Shown here: piece by piece, positions 17,415 through 25,324 of the stretch
How positions within the stretch are numbered: the stretch's first letter is position 1
How the letters are laid out: each line of letters starts with the position of its first letter
NCBI GenBank assembly: GCA_963785815.1
Contig: CAWAWN010000002.1
Coordinates: 1,116,001 to 1,180,000, forward strand
Origin: UBA4742 sp963785815
GTDB taxonomy: Bacteria > Actinomycetota > Acidimicrobiia > Acidimicrobiales > Acidimicrobilacustridaceae
DNA length: 64,000 nt
Direction: 5' to 3'
The notes under the pieces: generated by a model
Database searches by the model: none
What the model was told of the DNA's origin: nothing
The model's input: only the letters and a program-made list of their open reading frames with translations
Position numbers and translations under genes: made by a program

Positions 17415-19090
17415 CCGAAGCGGACACCGACACCGGCGTCGAGCCCGGTTCGGATGCCGCTCCCGAGCCCTGGTACCTCCGACTCGTGTCCGCCCATCCG
17501 GCGGCCACGGTCCTGCTCGTCGGACTGCTCGTCGCCTTCCCCCTGCTGGTGTTCGTGTTCGGCACCACGCAGTGGTTCTTCCTCGACGACTGGGACTTCG
17601 TGTCGGCCCGCCACGCCACCAACCTGGGTGACCTCCTGCGGCCCCACAACGAGAACCTGTCCACCATCCCGATCCTTGTGTACCGGGCGGTGTTCAGCCT
17701 GGTCCGGTTGCACAGCTACTGGCCCTACCAGGTGGGGGTCGTGGCCGCCCACCTGGCGGTGGTGGCTCTGCTGTGGGTGGTGATGCGGCGTTCGGGGGTG
17801 AACCAGTGGATGGCCACCCTCGTCGCCGGGCTGCTCATCCTGTTCGGGTCGGGCTACCAGGACATCATCTGGGCCTTCCAGATCGGGTTCACCGGCTCGC
17901 TGGCCTTCGGGCTGGGCCAGCTCCTGCTGGCCGATCACGACGGACCGATCGACCGGCGCGACGCGATGGCGCTGGGCCTGGGCCTGTGCGCGCTGCTGTG
18001 CTCGGGGGTCGGGGTCACGATGGTGGTGGTCGTGGGTGTGGCCTGCCTGGCGCGACGCGGCTGGCGAGCCGCCGCGCTCCAGTGCGTCCCCCTGGGCGTC
18101 GGCTACCTCATCTGGAACGCGCTGGCCCACCCCGACGGGCCGGTGAACCCGTTCCACCGCTCGCAGGCCTACGTCGCCGGGCAGGTGGCGCGCTGGGACC
18201 TGTCGGCCGTGCGCTGGTCGCTGGTGGACCTGGCCCACTGGTCGGCGCTGGCCGTCGTCCTGGCCATCGGGTTGGTGGTCGGCCTGGCCTTGGCCTGGAT
18301 CCCGTTGGGCCGACAGATCCGGCGGCGTCAGAGCCTGGTCATCGGCTGTCTGGTGGGCGTGGTGGTGTTCGCCTCCATCAGCGGCATCGGCCGCTGGTTC
18401 TTCGGGACCAACTTCAGCCGGTCGTCTCGCTACGTCTACCTCACGGTGGCGCTGTTGCTGCCGGCGCTGGCCGTGGCCGCCGACGCCTTGGTCCGGCGCT
18501 GGCGCTGGAGCGCGCCGTTGGTGGCGCTGTCGCTGCTGGCCGGGGTGCCCGCCAACATCAACGCGTTCGACCGGGCCGACGAGGCGCCCGGGTACGCCAG
18601 CTGGGCCCCGGCCCGATACGCGGCCCTGGCCCAGTCGCCACTGGTGTCCACGGTGCCCGGGAGCCTCCAGCCGGACCCCGCCGGATCGCCGAGCCTGACC
18701 GCCGGGTGGCTGAGCCAGGCCGGACGACACGGGTGGATGCCGTCGGTCGCCGTCCCGGCGGCGGATGCGGCCGCCGCCGACATGCAGCTGAGCCTGCTCC
18801 AGGTGAAGCGACCCTGGCCGGACGACGCCCAGTGCCGAGCCGTCGCCCAGGGCGTCGACCTCGAGCTGCACCGAGGCTCGAGCCTGTGGCAGCCGGCTCC
18901 ACCCGGCACGCGCCCCGTCCTGCTCCCGTCCTTCACGGTGCAGTCGATCGCCGCGGACGGGAGGCCCGGTGCGTCGATCACGCTGCACCCGGGCTTCGGC
19001 AACGTCGTGCTGGTGGAGGCAGATCTGAAGGCGCGCATCCGAGCGGTCCCGGGGTCCAGCATCTTCCCCCTGTCCCTCTGCCACTCGTGA
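17411..19090 (+). CDS. Multi-spanning membrane protein, GT-C glycosyltransferase-like
   Basis: A 559-residue protein from ATG 17411 (ATGA overlap). After a short cytoplasmic start there are roughly eleven hydrophobic helices. The first extracytoplasmic loop carries FFLDDWDFVSARHATN, an acidic pair where GT-C enzymes have their catalytic Asp. A soluble, largely extracytoplasmic tail of about 150 residues follows the last helix (SAPLVALSLLAGVPANI). GT-C enzymes use polyprenyl-phosphate sugars outside the membrane, which suits the adjacent dolichyl-phosphate-sugar synthase-like gene. Direct family assignment is tentative. Confidence 0.6.
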   Translation: MTEADTDTGVEPGSDAAPEPWYLRLVSAHPAATVLLVGLLVAFPLLVFVFGTTQWFFLDDWDFVSARHATNLGDLLRPHNENLSTIPILVYRAVFSLVRLHSYWPYQVGVVAAHLAVVALLWVVMRRSGVNQWMATLVAGLLILFGSGYQDIIWAFQIGFTGSLAFGLGQLLLADHDGPIDRRDAMALGLGLCALLCSGVGVTMVVVVGVACLARRGWRAAALQCVPLGVGYLIWNALAHPDGPVNPFHRSQAYVAGQVARWDLSAVRWSLVDLAHWSALAVVLAIGLVVGLALAWIPLGRQIRRRQSLVIGCLVGVVVFASISGIGRWFFGTNFSRSSRYVYLTVALLLPALAVAADALVRRWRWSAPLVALSLLAGVPANINAFDRADEAPGYASWAPARYAALAQSPLVSTVPGSLQPDPAGSPSLTAGWLSQAGRHGWMPSVAVPAADAAAADMQLSLLQVKRPWPDDAQCRAVAQGVDLELHRGSSLWQPAPPGTRPVLLPSFTVQSIAADGRPGASITLHPGFGNVVLVEADLKARIRAVPGSSIFPLSLCHS

Positions 19091-19136
19091 ACGGGTCGAC
19101 GCCGGACGGCGGCCCCGTCGGGGCGTCGAGGTGCCC

Positions 19137-20054
19137 ATGCCCGAGCTGAGCGTCGTGGTGGTGGCCTACGACATGGATCGGGAGCTGCCCCGCACCATCC
19201 GATCGCTGGCGCCCGACCACCAGCGCGGGGTGGAGTCCGAGGACTACGAGATCATCGTCGTCGACAACGGGTCGCCGGTGCCCGTCGACGGCGAGGTCCT
19301 GGCCCGATCGGCTCCGAACCTGCGGGTGATCCGGATCGACCCCGCTCCACCGTCACCGGCTCGGGCCGCCAACATGGGCATCGCCGCCGCCCGGGGCGAG
19401 CTGGTGGGCCTCGTCGTGGACGGGGCCCGGTTGGCGTCACCCGGGCTGCTGGCGTCGGCTCGCCTGGCCGGGCGGCTTCACCCGCAGGTCGTGGTGGCCA
19501 CCCTCGGCTGGCACCTGGGTGGCGCGCCGCACATGGAGGCAGCCCGCAACGGCTACGACGCCGAGGCCGAGGACGCGCTGCTGGACAGCATCGACTGGCC
19601 GACCGATGGCGACCGGCTGTTCGAGATCTCGACCCTGGGCGGCTCCTCGGCCTGGGGGTGGTTCGCACCGCTGGCCGAGAGCAGCGCCCTGTTCGCGCCG
19701 GCCACCGTGTGGGAACGGCTCGGCGGGCTGGACGAGGCGTTCGCCCTGCCCGGGGGAGGCCTGGTCAACCACGACCTCTACGCCCGCGCCTGCGGGTTGG
19801 ACGGGACCCAGTTGGTGGTGCTGCTGGGTGACGGCACCTTCCATCAGGTCCACGGCGGATCGGCCACCTCTGGCCGGTTCAACTTCGAGGAGCTCCAGGC
19901 CGACTACGTGACCCTCCGCGGGCACCGCTACGAGGCCCCCACGGCCACGCCGATCTACCTCGGTCGGGTGCCCGAAGCGGTGGAGGCCCAGCTGGCCGAC
20001 GCCGTCCGACTCGCCCGGCGCTATCGGGAACGTCAGCGCACTCGCTTGAGGTAG
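19137..20054 (+). CDS. Family 2 glycosyltransferase, paralog of the GT module in the 1110-residue protein
   Basis: A 305-residue protein from ATG 19137; GTG 19131 is possible. It has ELSVVVVAYDMDRELPRTI, DYEIIVVDNGS, PARAANMGIAAARGE, GLVVDGARLASPG and the acceptor-side pattern FALPGGGLVNHDLYARA, then GDGTFHQVHGG. Nearly the same string of motifs occurs in the same order in the GT2 module of the convergent gene at 20033-23365, so the two are duplicates. Its last 22 bases overlap that gene tail to tail. Sugar specificity is unknown. Confidence 0.78.
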   Translation: MPELSVVVVAYDMDRELPRTIRSLAPDHQRGVESEDYEIIVVDNGSPVPVDGEVLARSAPNLRVIRIDPAPPSPARAANMGIAAARGELVGLVVDGARLASPGLLASARLAGRLHPQVVVATLGWHLGGAPHMEAARNGYDAEAEDALLDSIDWPTDGDRLFEISTLGGSSAWGWFAPLAESSALFAPATVWERLGGLDEAFALPGGGLVNHDLYARACGLDGTQLVVLLGDGTFHQVHGGSATSGRFNFEELQADYVTLRGHRYEAPTATPIYLGRVPEAVEAQLADAVRLARRYRERQRTRLR

Positions 20055-23000
20055 CCATCCGGGTTGAAGCTCAACCCGAAGCGCTCGCGCAGGGGGTCCG
20101 ACACCCAGTCGTGGTGGTTGGAGATGACGTCCTTGACCGCTTCCCAGGGGCCCGGCCCGAAGCTCGGCCACACGGGGTGACCACCGGCGATCGTGTTCTC
20201 CACGATGACGTAGGAGCCCACCGGCACGTGGTGGTAGTAGGTCTCGAACTCGCGGATCATGCGGTTGGCCGACCCGCTGGTGCCCAGGACCACCAGGGCG
20301 GTGCCTTCGCCCACGATCTCGTCGACCAGCGCCTTGGTCTCGTCGCCGTGGGTGGGCGTGACCAGGTAGCGCAGGCGGGGGTGCTGGGGGAGGTCGGGCT
20401 GTTCCCGGTCGTCGATCGACAGCACCTGGCCGTGGCCGACCAGCTCGCACAGGTCGGCGAAGAAGCGGGCCTGGCCGCCGTTGCCGGTGCGCTGCTCGAT
20501 GATCCAGTCGGGCCGGAGCTCGTTGACCAGCTGCTGGTACATCCACAGGTCGCCCGGCGACTTGTTGAGCCGCAGGCCCATCCAGTCGGTCTTGCGCCAG
20601 CCCAGGTTGCGCCAGTAGGCCTCGGTGTAGGCCAGCTTGAGGTCCTCGGGGATCGGTTCGGGCTCCTTGGGCCGCCCGTCAGGATCATCCGGGTCCCACT
20701 TCTTGAAGAACTGCACGGCCGTGGTGCGCCGGGAGCGGGTGCGGCAGGCCTCGGAGAACATGGTCCCCACGTAGTGGATCTTCTTGTTCGGTCCGCGGAA
20801 GCCGCGGCCGCGCATGTCGGCGAACTGGCGGAAGTAGGAGCTGATGCGATCGCGGCGCTCCTGGGCGTCCTCCACGTTGGTGGTGGTGCCGCCGTGGAGC
20901 TGGTGGAACGACCCCTCGCCCAGGATGGAGACCTCGCTGACGCCGGGGGTGGCACCCAACCGCTCGTACAGCTCCAGGTTGGCGAACCCGCCGCCGGGCA
21001 CCACGAAGCTCTCGTCGAAGGTGCCCACCTGCTCCATCAGCTTGCGGGGGACGAACAGGCAGTTGCTCTCCCACACCCCGTCGAACCAGTCGCGGCCGCC
21101 GATGAAGTGCCCGATCTCGAACAGGCGGTAGCCGTTGGTGGGCCAGTAGATCTGGCGCAGCATCTCGTCTTCCTGTGCCTGGTCGTAGCCGTCGGCGATC
21201 ATGTCGGGCTGCTGGCCGGGGCCGAGGTACCACTGCTGGGTGGTCACCACCGCGGGCTCGTAGAGGTCGATGCCGGCCAGGCCCCAGCGCAGCACGCCGG
21301 GGGTGAGCACGTGGGCGCCGTCGATCATGATGGCCACGACCTTGCCCGAGGTCTCGGCCAGGCCCCTGTTCAGGGCGAAGACGGGCGACGGCGGGGCGTC
21401 GGGCCCCATGTCGATGAAGCGGAACTGGGGGCCGAAGCTGCGCACCAGCTCCTCGTCGACCCGCTGGTCGGGGTCCGAGCCGTTCTCGACCACGATCACC
21501 TCGTAGTCGATGCCCTCGATGCCCTCCTGGTAGGAGCGGCTGAGCGAGTGCAGGGTGCGCTGCGCCTCGCGACGCATGTTGTAGAAGACGACCACCACCG
21601 ACAGTTCGATCTCACCCACGGGCACCGGCTCGAGCAGCGGGGCGCCGACGGCTCGTGAGGACCGGACGGGTTCGTCGGACGGCACCAGGGCGACGTCGGG
21701 TGCCGGGGCCATCGGCTCGGCCAGCTTGCGCCACCAGGCCCCGGCCCAGTCGACGTGCTCGAGCGGTTCGGTGACCCCGCGACGGCCCCGGAACTCGTCC
21801 ACCGCCGCCCGGCAGGCGTCGTCGACGTAGTCGTCGATGACGACCGCCCCGCCGATGGACAGCTTGTCGTAGAACCCGTCGAGCACCTCGCCCACGTCGG
21901 CGCCCAGGTCATCACCGATGCGCAGCATGGCGATCTGCTCGATGGGCGCCGTGGGCAGCGTCTGGTCGAGGTCGCCCTCGATGAAGCGCACCCGGTCGTC
22001 GAGCAGGTCGAAGCGGGCGAAGCCGTCGCGCACCATGTTGAGGTCGGCGCGCAGCAACGGGAACCCGGCGCCGCCGCCGGGCACCGGCAGGTCCATGTCG
22101 TCGTTGACCGGGGCACCCGTATCCGAGCGGGGCGAGCCGCGGAAGGCGTCGACCACCCAGACCGTCGGCTTGTTCATGAACCAGGCCTCGAGGTACCCGC
22201 GCAGGAAGATGGCCCCGCCACCCCGGCCGGTGCCGCACTCGACCAGGTCTCCGGCCACGTCATCGGTGCGGACCAGGTCCAGGGCCTGCTCCAGGTGGTC
22301 GATGCGCTTGCGGCCCATGGTCGTCCACGGGAAGTACGACACGAGCTGGTCGGACTCGTCCCGCAGGCGCCCGGCGTGGCGCAGGGCGGTGAGCACCTCG
22401 GCATCGCGGCGCAGCAGCCGGAGGGGGTCGGCGATCTGGATGGGTGACGGCCGCGACCCCTCCTCGAGGTGGCGGACCAGCTGCTGGATGCGCAGCTCGT
22501 TCTCGATGTAGTGCTCGTCGAGCAGGGCACCCTTGAGCAGGTTCAGGTAGCGGCGGGCACCGGCGTCGACCTGGCGCTCGCGCATGGCGAACACGCTCTG
22601 CTGGAACACCGCGGACCGCAGGCGGATGTCCTCGGAGAGCTCGAGGAGCTCGCCCCGGCCGCCGGCGCTCTCCAGGTGGTCGAGCACGGCGGCCAACGCC
22701 GGCTGCCGGGCCAGCCGCTCCTCCTCGACCACGATGGCCAGCCCGAAGTAGATGGGCAGCACCACGCGGCGCAGCGGCTTGTCGTGCTCGGCCATCCAGT
22801 CCTCGAGCCCGGTCATCACCCCGTTGCGGGGCCCGCCCTCCTCGACCGCGTTGTGGAGCTGGGAGTTCATGCCCCCGGCGTTGAGCAGGCGCTTCTTGTC
22901 CGGTGACATGCCCCGCTGGTCGTGGGGCTGGCGGTACTCATCGGGGATGGTCTCGGGCCCGTAGTACAGGTCCCGTCGCCCGTAGGGCCAGAGCACGTCG

Positions 23001-23365
23001 TGCAGGATCATCACCGGCAGGGCGGCCCCGGCCTCGCGGGCCACCCGGGTGAGCGCACCCAGCTCGTGGTAGACGGTGTACCAGTTGTGGTCGCCGTCGA
23101 TCAGGGCGGCGTCCATGGGGGGCAGGGTGGGGAGCACGTTCAGGCTCAGGTCGCCGTGGAAGAAGTAGCGGCCCGCGAAGCGCTGCTCGTGCTCACTGGG
23201 GTCGAAGCCGGGCACCGGGTCGATCACGTGCAGCTCGGTCTCGGGGCCGAGCCGGTCCAGCATCTGGACGGTGTTCTCCCCGCGCAGCGCCCCGATCTCG
23301 ACCACCCGGCGGCACTCGCAGGCGTCGAGCACGGGCGCGACGGCCAGCTCCCAGAACGGAAACAT
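20033..23365 (-). CDS. Four-module protein: methyltransferase, TylF-type methyltransferase, GT2, CmcI-type module
   Basis: 1110 residues from ATG 23365. Module 1 (about 1-200) is class I methyltransferase-like: VVEIGALRGENT, LIDGDHNWYTVYHEL. Module 2 (about 330-570) matches TylF/macrocin O-methyltransferases: MGRKRIDHLEQAL, DLVECGTGRGGGAIFLRG, VWVVDAFRGSP, QTLPTAPIEQIAMLRI, VVIDDYVDDACRAAVDEF. Module 3 (about 585-860) is a GT2: ELSVVVVFYNM, DYEVIVVENGS, GEGSFHQLHGG. Module 4 (about 905-1110) matches CmcI/rhamnosyl O-methyltransferases: SPGDLWMYQQLV, GSYVIVENTIAGGHPVWP, FGPGPWEAV, FNPDGYLKR. It probably adds a sugar and O-methylates it, making a capped or methylated terminus. Single-protein fusion of all four is unusual; activity of module 1 is least certain. 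Confidence 0.8.
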   Translation of the reverse strand: MFPFWELAVAPVLDACECRRVVEIGALRGENTVQMLDRLGPETELHVIDPVPGFDPSEHEQRFAGRYFFHGDLSLNVLPTLPPMDAALIDGDHNWYTVYHELGALTRVAREAGAALPVMILHDVLWPYGRRDLYYGPETIPDEYRQPHDQRGMSPDKKRLLNAGGMNSQLHNAVEEGGPRNGVMTGLEDWMAEHDKPLRRVVLPIYFGLAIVVEEERLARQPALAAVLDHLESAGGRGELLELSEDIRLRSAVFQQSVFAMRERQVDAGARRYLNLLKGALLDEHYIENELRIQQLVRHLEEGSRPSPIQIADPLRLLRRDAEVLTALRHAGRLRDESDQLVSYFPWTTMGRKRIDHLEQALDLVRTDDVAGDLVECGTGRGGGAIFLRGYLEAWFMNKPTVWVVDAFRGSPRSDTGAPVNDDMDLPVPGGGAGFPLLRADLNMVRDGFARFDLLDDRVRFIEGDLDQTLPTAPIEQIAMLRIGDDLGADVGEVLDGFYDKLSIGGAVVIDDYVDDACRAAVDEFRGRRGVTEPLEHVDWAGAWWRKLAEPMAPAPDVALVPSDEPVRSSRAVGAPLLEPVPVGEIELSVVVVFYNMRREAQRTLHSLSRSYQEGIEGIDYEVIVVENGSDPDQRVDEELVRSFGPQFRFIDMGPDAPPSPVFALNRGLAETSGKVVAIMIDGAHVLTPGVLRWGLAGIDLYEPAVVTTQQWYLGPGQQPDMIADGYDQAQEDEMLRQIYWPTNGYRLFEIGHFIGGRDWFDGVWESNCLFVPRKLMEQVGTFDESFVVPGGGFANLELYERLGATPGVSEVSILGEGSFHQLHGGTTTNVEDAQERRDRISSYFRQFADMRGRGFRGPNKKIHYVGTMFSEACRTRSRRTTAVQFFKKWDPDDPDGRPKEPEPIPEDLKLAYTEAYWRNLGWRKTDWMGLRLNKSPGDLWMYQQLVNELRPDWIIEQRTGNGGQARFFADLCELVGHGQVLSIDDREQPDLPQHPRLRYLVTPTHGDETKALVDEIVGEGTALVVLGTSGSANRMIREFETYYHHVPVGSYVIVENTIAGGHPVWPSFGPGPWEAVKDVISNHHDWVSDPLRERFGLSFNPDGYLKRVR

Positions 23366-23391
23366 TCCCCTGGATTTCCCTTCGATCCGGA

Positions 23392-23411
23392 TCCTGGAAC
23401 CCAGGACCGTA
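23392..23411 (-). promoter_or_regulatory. -10 box and 6-bp inverted repeat ahead of the four-module gene
   Basis: Minus-strand TACGGT (23411-23406) is a TANNNT box that would place the transcript start near 23399. A perfect inverted repeat, TCCTGG at 23392-23397 and CCAGGA at 23401-23406 with loop AAC, overlaps it. This could be an operator or a short 5' hairpin. It lies in the 143-base divergent gap with the PhyH gene. Confidence 0.35.
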
Positions 23412-23460
23412 GCAGCATGCCGGTGGTCGTTCGGCCGCGCTGTGCGTGGAGCCACCGGCC

Positions 23461-23466
23461 TAGGAT
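23461..23466 (+). promoter_or_regulatory. -10 box ahead of the PhyH pair
   Basis: TAGGAT fits TANNNT and would give a leader of about 35 bases before ATG 23509, which has GGAG seven bases upstream. This favours ATG 23509 over an in-frame GTG at 23467 that directly abuts the box. Confidence 0.4.
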
Positions 23467-23508
23467 GTGATCCACCGGCACGACGCCCCCGCCCCGCTGG
23501 AGCACGGA

Positions 23509-24588
23509 ATGAACCACGAATGGCTCTTCCTCAACATGCGCTCGTCCAACGACCTGCTGGGGGACCCGGCCTCGCTGCGGGCGCGGATGGCTGAGGACAG
23601 CTACCTGTACTTCCGCCAGGTGCTCGACCCCCAGAAGGTCCTCCGACTGCGCCAAGCCATCCTGGAGGTTCTGGCCAAGCAGGGCTGGATCAAGGGGTTC
23701 CTGTCGCTGCAGGCGGGCATGGCCATCTGCCGCCCGGTGCACGAGAGCATGGCCGAGTACGCCCCGACCTATGACGCCATCCAGCGGCTGGAGGAGTTCC
23801 ACTCCCTCGCCCACGACCCGGACCTGCTGCAGGTGATGACCCAGGTGCTGGGCGAGACGGCCTTCCCCCACCCGCTCAAGATCTGTCGCCTCGGGTTCCC
23901 CGAACACTACGAAGCCTCCACCCCGCCCCACCAGGACTTCCCCAACAACCAGGGCACCGAGTCGCTCACCGCGGCCTGGATCCCGGTGGGCGACGTCCCC
24001 CGAGACCTGGGTGGTGTGGCCATCCTCCGCGGGTCGCACCGGTGGGGCTTGTTGCCCCTGGCGGCGCACATGGGTCCAGGTCGTCGCCAGGCCCAGGTGC
24101 CCCAGCGCATGCTGGAGGAGCTCCGGTGGGTCACCACCGACTACGCCTGTGGCGACGTGCTGTTGTTCCCGTCGCTCACCGTGCACGCCGCCCTCCACAA
24201 CGTGACCGAGTTCGACCTGCGGATCTCGGTCGACTATCGCTACCAGCTGGAGGGTCAGGCGTTGACCGACATCTGCCTGCACCCGCACTTCCAGCGGGTG
24301 ACCTGGGAGGACGTGTACCGGGGGTGGAGCTCCGATCGCTACCAGTACTACTGGAAGGGGCTCGACTACGAGGTCGTGCCCTTCGAGGAGATGCCCGTCG
24401 ACCGGGGTTCGCGCCTCGAGGTGGACGAGTACGGCTACACGCCCGACGAGTGGGTCACCATCATGACCGTCGACAAGCGGTGGGAGTCCCGTTACCAGCG
24501 TCGCCTCGAGCGGCTGGCCGAGGTGACCGGTGAGCACATCCCCTCGGAACCTCCCTCCGGTCTCGCCCCCGACCGCGGTGACGGGTAG
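23509..24588 (+). CDS. PhyH-like Fe(II)/2-oxoglutarate dioxygenase
   Basis: A 359-residue protein from ATG 23509, with GGAG at the right distance. The iron triad is visible: His141 and Asp143 in PPHQDFPNN, distal His226 in LTVHAALHN, and an Arg shortly after in ISVDYRY as candidate 2-oxoglutarate anchor. GGVAILRGSHRWG is the typical loop before the distal strand. PhyH-family enzymes hydroxylate small molecules, lipids or sugars. It is longer than the partner directly downstream and not closely similar to the five PhyH proteins at 39.7-45.8 kb. In this locus, hydroxylation of a sugar or lipid-linked intermediate is the likely role. Confidence 0.8.
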   Translation: MNHEWLFLNMRSSNDLLGDPASLRARMAEDSYLYFRQVLDPQKVLRLRQAILEVLAKQGWIKGFLSLQAGMAICRPVHESMAEYAPTYDAIQRLEEFHSLAHDPDLLQVMTQVLGETAFPHPLKICRLGFPEHYEASTPPHQDFPNNQGTESLTAAWIPVGDVPRDLGGVAILRGSHRWGLLPLAAHMGPGRRQAQVPQRMLEELRWVTTDYACGDVLLFPSLTVHAALHNVTEFDLRISVDYRYQLEGQALTDICLHPHFQRVTWEDVYRGWSSDRYQYYWKGLDYEVVPFEEMPVDRGSRLEVDEYGYTPDEWVTIMTVDKRWESRYQRRLERLAEVTGEHIPSEPPSGLAPDRGDG

Positions 24589-25269
24589 ATGGGCGTGGAG
24601 CCAGGGGCGGTGCCATCGCTGACCCCCCAGGACCTCCGGTTCTTCGAGACCTTCGGGTTCCTGCGCGTCCCGGGTCTGGTGGCCGACGACATCGACGCCA
24701 TCAGCGACGCCTTCGACGAGGTGTTCGCCGCCCAGACCGCCTACGAGTCCTTCGAGCAGGTGCACTTCGAGGCGCGGCGGCTGTCGATCCCGTTCTTCCT
24801 CGAGTACCACCCCCGGCTCAAGGAGCTCGAGACCGATCCGCGGATCCTCGGTGTGGTCACGTCGTTGATCGGCCCCGCCTTCCGCTATCGCCAGGCCGAC
24901 GGGAACGTGCTGTTCTGCGACACCTCTTGGCACTGCGACATCTACGACTCGCCGCTCGAGCGCTTCCACATCAAGCTGTTCTTCTACCTCGACCGCCTCG
25001 ACGCCGGCTCCGGAGCCCTCCGGGTGATCCCGGGCAGCAACGACTACACCAGCGCCTTCGCGCGCGGCCTCCGGGCCGACCTCACCCCGTGGAGCGAGAT
25101 CCAGAGCCGGTTCGGCGTCTCCCCGGAGCAGATCCCTTCGTTCGCCATCGAGAACGAGCCGGGCGACGTGATCGTGGGCAACTACCGCACGCTCCACGCC
25201 ACCTTCGGCGGCGTGGACGGCCGCCGGCTGTTCACCATGAACTACGGGGAACCGCTGGCCGAGCCCTGA
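24589..25269 (+). CDS. PhyH-like Fe(II)/2-oxoglutarate dioxygenase (short form)
   Basis: A 226-residue protein whose ATG directly follows the upstream stop codon, so the pair is coupled. The iron ligands are His115 and Asp117 in SWHCDIYD and His203 in TLHATFGG; GSGALRVIPGSNDYTSAF precedes the distal strand, and Arg211/Arg212 in GRRLFTMNY may bind 2-oxoglutarate. The N-terminus (LRFFETFGFLRVPGLV) is a standard PhyH opening. Substrate unknown. Confidence 0.8.
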   Translation: MGVEPGAVPSLTPQDLRFFETFGFLRVPGLVADDIDAISDAFDEVFAAQTAYESFEQVHFEARRLSIPFFLEYHPRLKELETDPRILGVVTSLIGPAFRYRQADGNVLFCDTSWHCDIYDSPLERFHIKLFFYLDRLDAGSGALRVIPGSNDYTSAFARGLRADLTPWSEIQSRFGVSPEQIPSFAIENEPGDVIVGNYRTLHATFGGVDGRRLFTMNYGEPLAEP

Positions 25270-25280
25270 TCGCGCGTCGA

Positions 25281-25315
25281 CACCTCGACGGAGAGGTGGG
25301 TGCGGACCTCGCGAG
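25281..25315. terminator. Possible bidirectional terminator between convergent genes
   Basis: Between the PhyH stop and the first radical SAM stop (55 bases) are a 6-bp stem (CACCTC 25281-25286, GAGGTG 25293-25298, 6-base loop) and a 10-base palindrome CCTCGCGAGG at 25306-25315. No T tract. Position between converging genes suggests termination. Confidence 0.35.
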
Positions 25316-25324
25316 GAGGGTGGC

